From assembly GCA_026785985.1 (NCBI GenBank), contig JAJAYX010000063.1, positions 1 through 7,503 on the forward strand: a stretch of DNA of 7,503 bases. Reading direction: 5' to 3'. The translations under genes were made by a program, and so were the position numbers. The number at the start of each line of letters is the position of its first letter. Positions within the stretch are counted from its first letter, which is position 1. The stretch comes from Rudanella sp. GTDB taxonomy: Bacteria > Bacteroidota > Bacteroidia > Cytophagales > Spirosomataceae. Under the pieces are notes generated by a model that was given only the letters and a program-made list of their open reading frames with translations, was not told where the DNA came from and made no database searches. This document shows positions 1 to 5,563 of this stretch, in pieces.

Positions 1-2102
1 ATCAGGTGCTGGCCGACGTGGTCTGGCGCATCCGCACGTTCCAGCCCGATGTGATCATTACCCGTTTTCCGCCCGATGCCCGCGCTGGTCACGGACACCA
101 CAGCGCGTCGGGGTATCTGGCCGAAGAAGCCTTCAAGATTGCTAATGACCCCACCAAATTCCCGGAGCAATTGGCCTATACAAAGCCCTGGCAACCCAAA
201 CGAATTTTGTGGAACGTGTTCATTCCGAGCGCGTTTATGAGCAACAAAAAACCCGACGAAGCCGGGAATTTAGTCGGCATTGAAACGGGCGTTTATAACC
301 CCTTGCTCGGCAAATCCTACGGCGAAGTAGCCGCCGAGAGTCGGAGTCAGCACAAGAGTCAGGGGTTTGGGGTGTCGGCCAACCGGGGTGCCCGAATCGA
401 CTATCTACTCACCAAAAACGGCGATCCCATGCAGCAAGACCCGTTTGACAGGGTTGACTTGAGCTGGAAGCGAATCAAAAACAGCGACAATGTTCAATCG
501 CGGGTCAACGACCTCATTGCCAGTTTCAAGCCCGACCGCCCGGCGGCTTCGGTTCCGGCACTGGTATCACTCCACCGGGCTATCAACCAGCTCGATACCA
601 CCAACGTGAATGTGCGGGCCAAACGGCAGGAAGTCGAAGGGCTGATTCAGCAGTGTTTGGGCCTGTGGTTCGAGAGCAACCCCGCCGATTATGCCGCTAC
701 CCCCGGCGAGCGCATCAAGGTCAACACGACTGTGGTGGGTCGCACGAGCGAGGTTCCGGTTCGGCTCGTCAGCATTCGATATCCGGTGATGAACCGCGAC
801 AGCATCCTGAACCTGACGCTGAAACCCAACGAAGTGGTGCCGCTGCCTACGGTGCTTGCTATGCCTGCCAACCAGCCCATTTCTCAACCGTACTGGCTCG
901 AAAAGCCGTTGATAAAAGGCCTGTTCCAGGTGAGCGACCAACGGTTGGTTGGCCTCCCCGAAAACCCGGCGGCTCTCACCACCCAATTCACGTTCGACAT
1001 TGCTGGTCAGTTGTTTACATTCTCCCGCCCGTGGTTTTTTAAATCCGTTGACCCCGTGGATGGCGAGATTTACCGGCCTTTTGTGGTACAGCCCGACGTG
1101 ATGGCCAACGTCGCCGAAAAGGTGTATGCCTTTGCCGACAACACGCCAAAAACCGTTGAAGCCGTTGTAAAATCAGGCCGGGTCGGGGTGTCGGGCATCC
1201 TCGCCTTGTCAGTGCCGACGGGTTGGCAGGTTTCTCCCGCACAGGTTCCGTTTGAGTTAAAAGATAAGGGGCAGGAACAACGGTTGACCTTCACGGTAAC
1301 ACCCGGTGCTAAAGCGACAGATGGCAGGCTACAGGCCGTAGCTACTACCTCAACGGGGCAGTTCTCGCGGGGGGTACGGCTGGTGGAGTACAAACACATT
1401 CCGACCCAAACCAACTTCCCGGCCAGCGAGGCCAAACTGGTTCGTTTAGACGTTAAAACCACCGCCAAACAAATTGGCTACATCATGGGCGCGGGCGACG
1501 AAGTTCCACTTGCGCTTCGCCAAATAGGTTGCACGGTAACGATGCTCGGTCAGGCCGATTTAGACAAAGATTTGAGCCGTTTCGATGCGATTATGGTGGG
1601 CGTTCGGGCCTATAACACCGAAGATCACCTGAAGTTTTACCAGGCCAAACTGATGCAGTATGTGCAAAATGGCGGCACCATGATTGTGCAGTATGTGACA
1701 CCGGGCGGGCAGGGATTCATCTCGAACGGGCTGAAAGTGAGCCAGATTGGACCTTATCCATTCACCGTGGGCCGCGACCGCGTTACCGAAGAAGAAGCCC
1801 CGGTTACGTTTATCAACCCACAACACCCGCTGCTGAACAAACCCAACAAACTGTCGGCCAACGACTTCACAGGCTGGATTCAGGAGCGTGGCCTCTACTT
1901 TGCCGTTGACTACGACAAGGCCTACGAACCCATTTTCAGCATGAACGACACGGGCGAAGCCGCCAAAAACGGCAGCCTGATTTACGCCAAATATGGCAAG
2001 GGTCACTTCATGTACACGGGCCTGGTTTTCTTCCGCGAACTCCCGGCGGGCGTACCGGGAGCGTATCGGCTGCTGGCCAATATGATTTCGGTGGGGAAAT
2101 AA
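1..2102 (+). CDS. PIG-L family deacetylase with C-terminal NEW3-like and GATase-like regions (5' partial)
   Basis: This frame is open from the left edge to the TAA at 2100-2102. GTG at position 6 is an internal Val, so the gene starts upstream. Residue numbers count that Val as 1 (698 residues visible). Residues 14-48 carry the C-terminal half of a PIG-L/LmbE zinc-dependent N-deacetylase, with PDVIITRFPPDA followed by the histidine cluster GHGHH (28-32), the usual late metal-ligand position. The early AHPDD-type motif would lie outside the window; roughly 100-130 residues are probably missing. Residues about 390-450 resemble a NEW3 (NPCBM-associated, immunoglobulin-like) domain, with SVPTGWQVSP and a Thr/Val-rich strand pattern. 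Residues about 485-695 resemble a class I glutamine amidotransferase/ThuA-like fold (GYIMGAGDEVPLAL, FDAIMVGVRAYN, YGKGHFMYTGLVF), with no obvious catalytic Cys triad. Family members remove N-acetyl groups from sugars or glycoconjugates; the substrate here is unknown. The product is probably exported, which cannot be seen because the N-terminus is absent. The gene converges on the Wzi-like gene. Confidence 0.88.
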   Translation, partial: QVLADVVWRIRTFQPDVIITRFPPDARAGHGHHSASGYLAEEAFKIANDPTKFPEQLAYTKPWQPKRILWNVFIPSAFMSNKKPDEAGNLVGIETGVYNPLLGKSYGEVAAESRSQHKSQGFGVSANRGARIDYLLTKNGDPMQQDPFDRVDLSWKRIKNSDNVQSRVNDLIASFKPDRPAASVPALVSLHRAINQLDTTNVNVRAKRQEVEGLIQQCLGLWFESNPADYAATPGERIKVNTTVVGRTSEVPVRLVSIRYPVMNRDSILNLTLKPNEVVPLPTVLAMPANQPISQPYWLEKPLIKGLFQVSDQRLVGLPENPAALTTQFTFDIAGQLFTFSRPWFFKSVDPVDGEIYRPFVVQPDVMANVAEKVYAFADNTPKTVEAVVKSGRVGVSGILALSVPTGWQVSPAQVPFELKDKGQEQRLTFTVTPGAKATDGRLQAVATTSTGQFSRGVRLVEYKHIPTQTNFPASEAKLVRLDVKTTAKQIGYIMGAGDEVPLALRQIGCTVTMLGQADLDKDLSRFDAIMVGVRAYNTEDHLKFYQAKLMQYVQNGGTMIVQYVTPGGQGFISNGLKVSQIGPYPFTVGRDRVTEEEAPVTFINPQHPLLNKPNKLSANDFTGWIQERGLYFAVDYDKAYEPIFSMNDTGEAAKNGSLIYAKYGKGHFMYTGLVFFRELPAGVPGAYRLLANMISVGK

Positions 2103-2110
2103 ATCGTTTT

Positions 2111-2263
2111 TCACAATTCCCCCGTCTTCATTAAACCGACCGAAAACCCGGTATTGTTGGTGTATAAATCGCCCCGGTCGAGGGCGGCTGCCGTGTTGAG
2201 CCAGAATCCGTTGCGGCCTAACCTGATTCCGATGATAGCGAGGGCGGAGCGTTGCCCGATCAT
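2111..2263 (-). pseudogene. frameshifted C-terminal segment of the Wzi-family gene
   Basis: Reading from 2263 down to TGA 2113-2111 in the frame offset by one base from the main Wzi frame gives 50 residues. They begin MIGQRSALAIIGIRLG and end with ALDRGDLYTNNTGFSVGLMK followed by TGEL. The alternating strand pattern, the LDRGDLY turn and the terminal strand look like the last strands of a Wzi-type barrel. The junction is ATGA: the A of the last main-frame codon CCA, plus TGA, is also the ATG of this frame. One extra base just upstream would join the two frames into a protein of about 505 residues. It is unlikely to be a separate gene, because 50 residues of barrel end would not form a protein and there is no start signal beyond the chance ATG. 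It could be a true mutation, a phase-variable state or a sequence error. The corrected end lies 8 bp from the PIG-L stop codon. Confidence 0.85.
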
Positions 2264-3627
2264 GGAACAAACGGAACCTGATAGGTTCCGGCATTTTGAC
2301 TGTAAGATGCTTTCAATGAGAATGTTAGGGAGTTGGCAATCTGTCCCGATAAACCAGCGTGATACACCCGAACCCGGTTGTTATTGTTCACTAAATAGTG
2401 GGGTAAGTTGGGCTTGAGATCGGTGGCGGGCGCAATGAACGGGGTGCCGAGGGTGCGGCCTTTGTAGGCCCAGCCATCGCGGTATTGGCCGTGGTTGAAA
2501 TAATTGTCGCGGCCCCGGCGGAAGGGGTCACCGTCCACAAATGCATCGCCCCCCTGACTGAAGGTGTTCAGGTATTCCAGCACAAAATCATTTAGGCGAA
2601 AACCAGAAGACTTGCTGGTTTTGTGGTTCCGAATCCGCATCCCGTGTAAACCGTCTTTGATGTTAATGAGGTAAAACAACGAACCATCTTCATAAATACT
2701 CTGGCGATAAAGCAGCACCGACGCTTTTCCAACGCGGATTTCGGCACCCACATCGAGCGTACCGAGGTGATTACCAACCCGGTTGCCCCGGTCAAACTGA
2801 CTGTAGCGCGTGGTGTCGATGTTGCGAACGGTGTTCAGACTGGTTCCGACTATCGTGTACCAATAGGCCTGGAGCGACGACGGAAACTGGTTGTCCTTAA
2901 TGAATTCGTTGGTGAGCCGTTTGGTGCGCCCCGCCCATTGCACCTGATGATTAAATCCGCCGTAGAACTTCAGCCGTGCCGTTGGGCGACCCCAGCGAAC
3001 ATAAACCGATTTCTGGTGAAGCAACGAATACTCCACAAACCCGTTGTCGAACCAGCCTTGCCCAAATGTGCCTTTCACCGAAAATCGGCTTCGGGCGGGC
3101 CAGAAATCGGGCATCCCCAGTTGCACCTTGAGCATCGGCAACGCATTCCCCGACCAGCTAAATGAACCCGACCCAACGGGCGAATCGCCCCCCAGACCAT
3201 AGGTTTCCCGTCGCCGACCGGCCCAGGCTTCCACCGCTTTGTATTTGGCTTTTATATAACCTTCTGGCAGCAGCATCTGCCGCACAGGCTTTCGACTTCG
3301 GTCGGGGTTGTTGCTCTCCAACTGACGACCCATGTTCGCGACTCCTTCGAGACCCCAACCCCAGTCAATTTTCTGGATGTTGGCCCAGGCGCTGTCACCG
3401 GGCGTTTTCGGAACCGGGCGGTAATCAATTTGCCAGTTCGAGCGGAGGCTATATACGGTTTGGCCTCGTGGTATGATACCATATTGATTAGCCCGGAACC
3501 AAAACGGCAACTCTCCTGCCGTTGCCGACATGGCCAGCAACTCCTGCCGATAGAGCAGCGGCTTGGGAGCCTGCCCCTGAACGACCCCATAGAACAGCAT
3601 CAGAACGGGTAAACATCGAAATTGCAT
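2260..3627 (-). CDS. capsule assembly Wzi-family outer-membrane protein, main frame (C-terminus lost by frameshift)
   Basis: This is a Wzi-type beta-barrel protein, the family that in other bacteria helps attach or organise surface polysaccharide at the outer membrane. From ATG 3627 the protein begins with a signal peptide (MQFRCLPVLMLFYGVVQGQA, cleavage probably near QGQA). The Bacteroidota Wzi signature LPFWFRANQYGIIP follows at about residues 40-53, and then many short amphipathic strands rich in Trp, Tyr, Arg and Gly. An in-frame GTG at 3660 adds 11 polar residues (MTQQRHHSPTA) before the signal peptide, so ATG 3627 is preferred, although neither start has a strong ribosome binding site. 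The frame stops at TGA 2262-2260 after TYQVPFVP, which removes the last barrel strands. Those strands are encoded immediately downstream in another frame (2263-2111). The gene lies 51 bp downstream of the Lrp/AsnC gene on the same strand, and I saw no TAnnTTTG box in that gap, so co-transcription is plausible. The family call is secure; whether the product works is doubtful. Confidence 0.87.
   Translation of the reverse strand: MQFRCLPVLMLFYGVVQGQAPKPLLYRQELLAMSATAGELPFWFRANQYGIIPRGQTVYSLRSNWQIDYRPVPKTPGDSAWANIQKIDWGWGLEGVANMGRQLESNNPDRSRKPVRQMLLPEGYIKAKYKAVEAWAGRRRETYGLGGDSPVGSGSFSWSGNALPMLKVQLGMPDFWPARSRFSVKGTFGQGWFDNGFVEYSLLHQKSVYVRWGRPTARLKFYGGFNHQVQWAGRTKRLTNEFIKDNQFPSSLQAYWYTIVGTSLNTVRNIDTTRYSQFDRGNRVGNHLGTLDVGAEIRVGKASVLLYRQSIYEDGSLFYLINIKDGLHGMRIRNHKTSKSSGFRLNDFVLEYLNTFSQGGDAFVDGDPFRRGRDNYFNHGQYRDGWAYKGRTLGTPFIAPATDLKPNLPHYLVNNNNRVRVYHAGLSGQIANSLTFSLKASYSQNAGTYQVPFVP
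2272..2290. repeat. perfect 8-bp inverted repeat just upstream of the Wzi frameshift
   Basis: On the minus strand the sequence reads CGGAACCTATCAGGTTCCG: 8-bp arms around a 3-base loop (ATC), with no mismatch. It lies inside the Wzi coding sequence, ending 9 bases before the premature TGA. An 8-bp hairpin of this kind is expected about once by chance in a window this size, so only its position is notable. It could favour replication slippage or a sequencing indel. I see no sign that it regulates anything. Confidence 0.5.
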
Positions 3628-3642
3628 GGCAGTTGGTGAATG

Positions 3643-3660
3643 GTGACGCTGCTGTGTCAC
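3643..3660. repeat. inverted repeat in the gap between the Lrp/AsnC gene and the Wzi-like gene
   Basis: The sequence GTGACGCTGCTGTGTCAC has 5-bp perfect arms (GTGAC/GTCAC), extended to 7 pairs by one G-T pair and one C-G pair, around a TGCT loop. It sits in the 51-bp gap between the stop of the Lrp/AsnC gene and the preferred Wzi start. No T-tract follows it on the minus strand, so it is not a convincing terminator. It could be a leader hairpin or an operator, or it could be chance. Confidence 0.25.
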
Positions 3661-3678
3661 GCCCGGCCAACAACCCGA

Positions 3679-4137
3679 TCAGGATATGGGCACAGCGGTC
3701 GTGTTTTTCACCTCGTCCATTACAAAGAAACTGCTGATGTGCAGCACCCCCGGAATCACCGAAAACTGCTCCTGGTAAAACTGATTGTAATGGTCCATGT
3801 CGCGCACAATCACCTTCACTAAGTAATCGAACGAGCCGGAAACGAGGTTACACTCTAAAACCTCCTGCAATTGTCGTACCACATCGTTAAAGTTGGCGAA
3901 AGTGTCGCGGGTTTGTTTGTCCAGGGATACCTGACAATAAACCGTAAGTAGATTTCCGAGTTTACGGCGGTTCACAATAGCCACATACCGGTCGATATAT
4001 CCCTCGCGCTCCAGGCGTTTGATGCGTTCATGAACGGGGGTTTTCGAGAGGTTAATCTGCTGCCCAATCTTCAGATTGGTCAGGTGAGCGTCTTCCTGAA
4101 GGAGGGCAAGAATCTGACGGTCTGTTTTATCGAGCAT
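3679..4137 (-). CDS. Lrp/AsnC family transcriptional regulator
   Basis: A 152-residue protein, the normal length for this family. Residues 1-50 form the winged helix-turn-helix: LDKTDRQILALLQEDAHLT, then the recognition segment IGQQINLSKTPVHERIKRLEREGYI (about 24-48). Residues about 65-145 form the ligand-binding RAM/AsnC domain, with the conserved SGSFDYLVKVIVRDMDHYNQF (100-120; glycine and aspartate of the GxxDY type) and a closing strand VLHISSFFVM. Such proteins form dimers and octamers, bind DNA in register along the helix, and often respond to amino acids. The gene is transcribed divergently from ald across 203 bp that contains several inverted repeats, so control of ald and of itself is likely by analogy with AldR-ald in mycobacteria. 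The Wzi-like gene follows on the same strand. The start is ATG at 4137; a poor -7 match (TACCTTTC on the minus strand, 4158-4151) lies just upstream. The family call is firm, the target is inferred. Confidence 0.93.
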   Translation of the reverse strand: MLDKTDRQILALLQEDAHLTNLKIGQQINLSKTPVHERIKRLEREGYIDRYVAIVNRRKLGNLLTVYCQVSLDKQTRDTFANFNDVVRQLQEVLECNLVSGSFDYLVKVIVRDMDHYNQFYQEQFSVIPGVLHISSFFVMDEVKNTTAVPIS

Positions 4138-4188
4138 TTAAGTAAGGAGCGAAAGGTAAAGGGTGAAGCGAAAACGGTTCTGTTTAGA

Positions 4189-4200
4189 ATAAGGGTTTAT
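4189..4200. promoter_or_regulatory. weak candidate operator dyad 1
   Basis: ATAAGGGTTTAT has 4-bp arms (ATAA/TTAT) around four bases. On its own this is weak and could be chance. It is listed because its centre lies about 28.5 bp from the next, stronger dyad. Confidence 0.2.
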
Positions 4201-4214
4201 ACGCATTTTCAGAC

Positions 4215-4231
4215 TATTATCTGGCATAATA
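4215..4231. promoter_or_regulatory. candidate Lrp/AsnC operator dyad 2
   Basis: TATTATCTGGCATAATA is a perfect inverted repeat with 6-bp arms and a 5-bp centre, close in size and AT-richness to typical Lrp-family sites. It lies in the middle of the divergent region, centred about 84 bp upstream of the predicted ald transcription start. A second imperfect dyad, CAGACTATTATCTG (4210-4223), overlaps its left half. Binding is inferred. Confidence 0.4.
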
Positions 4232-4246
4232 CCTATTTTACAGACC

Positions 4247-4261
4247 AAAAATCCGATTTTT
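4247..4261. promoter_or_regulatory. candidate Lrp/AsnC operator dyad 3
   Basis: AAAAATCCGATTTTT is a perfect 15-bp inverted repeat with 7-bp arms and a one-base centre. Its centre is 31 bp from dyad 2 and about 53 bp upstream of the predicted ald transcription start, so a bound protein would sit next to RNA polymerase. The A- and T-runs could also act as an UP-like or bent element. Confidence 0.4.
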
Positions 4262-4292
4262 TCCTCATATATAGAAATTGGTTATAGACCCG

Positions 4293-4300
4293 TACTTTTG
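4293..4300 (+). promoter_or_regulatory. ald promoter, -7 box
   Basis: TACTTTTG matches the Bacteroidota -7 consensus TAnnTTTG at every fixed position. Transcription should start near 4306-4308, giving a leader of about 35 bases before the ald ATG at 4341. No well-spaced -33 TTTG is visible; a TTG at 4278-4280 is only 12 bases upstream, which is too close. A missing -33 box fits an activator-dependent promoter. Confidence 0.6.
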
Positions 4301-4340
4301 TGCCATCAAATTACACTTCATCAAAAACAGCCTCACGATC

Positions 4341-5474
4341 ATGGTAATTGGTGTTCCCAAAGAAATAAAAAACAACGAAAACCGCGTAGCCCTTACGCCA
4401 GCGGGCGTGGCCGAACTTCGCAAGAATGGCCACACCGTTTATGTACAGGTTAATGCCGGTGAAGACAGCGGCTTTGAAGACGAGGAATACATTGCGGCCG
4501 GTGCCACTATGCTCCCCTCCATTGACGAGGTTTATCGCATTGCCGAGATGATTATGAAGGTGAAGGAGCCAATTGCCTCCGAATACAACCTCATCAAAGA
4601 AAATCAACTGCTGTTTACCTATTTCCACTTTGCCTCGTCGGAAGAGCTGACCCACGCCATGATCCAAAAGGGGGCGGTTGGCCTCGCGTACGAACCCGTG
4701 GAAAAAAGCGACCGGAGCCTGCCTTTGCTGGTTCCGATGTCGGAAGTGGCCGGTCGGATGGCGGTGCAGGAGGGAGCCAAATACCTCGAAAAACCGCTGA
4801 AAGGCCGGGGCATTCTGCTTGGTGGCGTGCCGGGGGTGAAACCCGCCAACGTCCTGATTCTGGGCGGTGGTATTGTGGGAACACAGGCCGCTAAAATGGC
4901 TGCCGGTTTGGGTGCCCACGTCACGATCATGGACGTGAACCTGCCGCGGTTACGCTATCTCTCCGACATTATGCCAGAGAACGTGGACACGATGATGTCG
5001 AACGAGTACAACATCCGGGCCGAAATCAGGCACTCCGACCTGATTGTTGGAGCCGTGTTGATTCCCCGTGCCAAAGCCCCTCACCTCATCACCCGCGACA
5101 TGCTGAAACTGATGCGCAAGGGTACAGTTTTGGTGGATGTGGCAGTGGATCAGGGCGGTTGCATTGAAACCTGCTCACCCACTACGCACGAAAATCCGAC
5201 GTTTATCATCGACGACGTAGTTCACTATTGCGTGGCCAACATGCCTGGCGCTGTGCCTTACACCTCGACGGTAGCCCTTACCAATGCAACCCTCCCCTAC
5301 GCGCTGCAACTGGCCAACAAAGGCTGGCAACAAGCCTGCCGTGAGAATGCCGAACTGAAAGTCGGGCTGAATGTGGTGGAAGGCAAAGTGGTCTATAAAG
5401 GCGTTGCCGATGCCTGGGACTTGCCGCTTGTTGAGGTTGACGAGTTGTTGTGGCCCGAAGAAGAAATCGTTTAA
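4341..5474 (+). CDS. ald: alanine dehydrogenase
   Basis: NAD-dependent L-alanine dehydrogenase (alanine + NAD+ + water to pyruvate + ammonium + NADH), a cytoplasmic enzyme of alanine catabolism and nitrogen balance. The 377 residues match the family's usual 370-380. The N-terminus MVIGVPKEIKNNENRVALTP is characteristic. The catalytic and substrate residues fall at the canonical numbers: Arg15, Lys75 (MKVKEP), His96 (FTYFHFA) and Asp270 (VDVAVDQGG). The Rossmann nucleotide loop is ILGGGIVGTQAAKMA (173-187), with the acidic residue Asp198 after the second strand pointing to NAD rather than NADP. MPGAVPYTSTVALTN (301-315) is also typical. The frame stays open to an upstream start codon at 4278, but that would add 21 non-conserved residues and begin before the promoter, so ATG 4341 is chosen. 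It is divergent from an Lrp/AsnC regulator and followed by a strong terminator, so it is probably a single-gene transcript. Confidence 0.97.
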   Translation: MVIGVPKEIKNNENRVALTPAGVAELRKNGHTVYVQVNAGEDSGFEDEEYIAAGATMLPSIDEVYRIAEMIMKVKEPIASEYNLIKENQLLFTYFHFASSEELTHAMIQKGAVGLAYEPVEKSDRSLPLLVPMSEVAGRMAVQEGAKYLEKPLKGRGILLGGVPGVKPANVLILGGGIVGTQAAKMAAGLGAHVTIMDVNLPRLRYLSDIMPENVDTMMSNEYNIRAEIRHSDLIVGAVLIPRAKAPHLITRDMLKLMRKGTVLVDVAVDQGGCIETCSPTTHENPTFIIDDVVHYCVANMPGAVPYTSTVALTNATLPYALQLANKGWQQACRENAELKVGLNVVEGKVVYKGVADAWDLPLVEVDELLWPEEEIV

Positions 5475-5506
5475 CGAACTGCCTGATACCCATAAGATTG
5501 GTGTGC

Positions 5507-5540
5507 ATGGGCTGATCCGACAACGGATTGGCCCATTTTT
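5507..5540 (+). terminator. intrinsic terminator of ald
   Basis: A 13-bp stem (5507-5519 ATGGGCTGATCCG paired with 5524-5536 CGGATTGGCCCAT) has 11 Watson-Crick pairs and two G-T wobbles. It closes on an ACAA loop and is followed at once by a T-run (5536-5540). The hairpin begins 33 bases after the ald stop. It separates ald from the hydrolase gene, which therefore needs its own promoter. Confidence 0.85.
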
Positions 5541-5543
5541 GTT

Positions 5544-5551
5544 TACCTTTC
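5544..5551 (+). promoter_or_regulatory. possible hydrolase promoter, -7 box
   Basis: TACCTTTC matches TAnnTTTG at all but the last base and lies just after the ald terminator. It would place the transcription start near 5557, with only a few leader bases before the GTG at 5564. No convincing -33 element is seen at normal spacing, so this is a weak call. Confidence 0.3.
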
Positions 5552-5563
5552 CTTAAAAAACCC

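Larger units (their letters stand above)
4138..4340. promoter_or_regulatory. divergent control region between the Lrp/AsnC gene and ald
   Basis: This 203-bp AT-rich region separates two divergent genes. It holds a good Bacteroidota -7 box for ald and three inverted repeats centred near 4194.5, 4223 and 4254, listed separately. The distances between centres are about 28.5 and 31 bp, close to three helical turns, which would place them on one face of the DNA as expected for an Lrp-type oligomer. No small ORF or RNA gene was recognised in it. Confidence 0.6.

Noticed and set aside
2260..2266. Programmed -1 frameshift at the Wzi junction
   Set aside because: There is no slippery heptamer before the TGA and no clear stimulatory hairpin after it; a mutation or sequence error is simpler.
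1560..2294. Long minus-strand open frame (244 codons) opposite the PIG-L gene
   Set aside because: Its residues are Arg-, His- and Phe-rich without any family motif, and it overlaps the well-supported PIG-L gene and the true Wzi C-terminus in another frame. It is a shadow frame.
4064..4079. Palindrome CCAATCTTCAGATTGG inside the Lrp/AsnC coding sequence, considered as an operator
   Set aside because: It lies in the helix-turn-helix codons. Perfect 7-bp arms with short spacers are expected several times by chance in 7.5 kb, and it resembles neither of the stronger intergenic dyads.
4311..4919. Minus-strand open frame (202 codons) opposite ald
   Set aside because: It overlaps the canonical alanine dehydrogenase and the ald promoter-to-start region, and its translation shows no family features.
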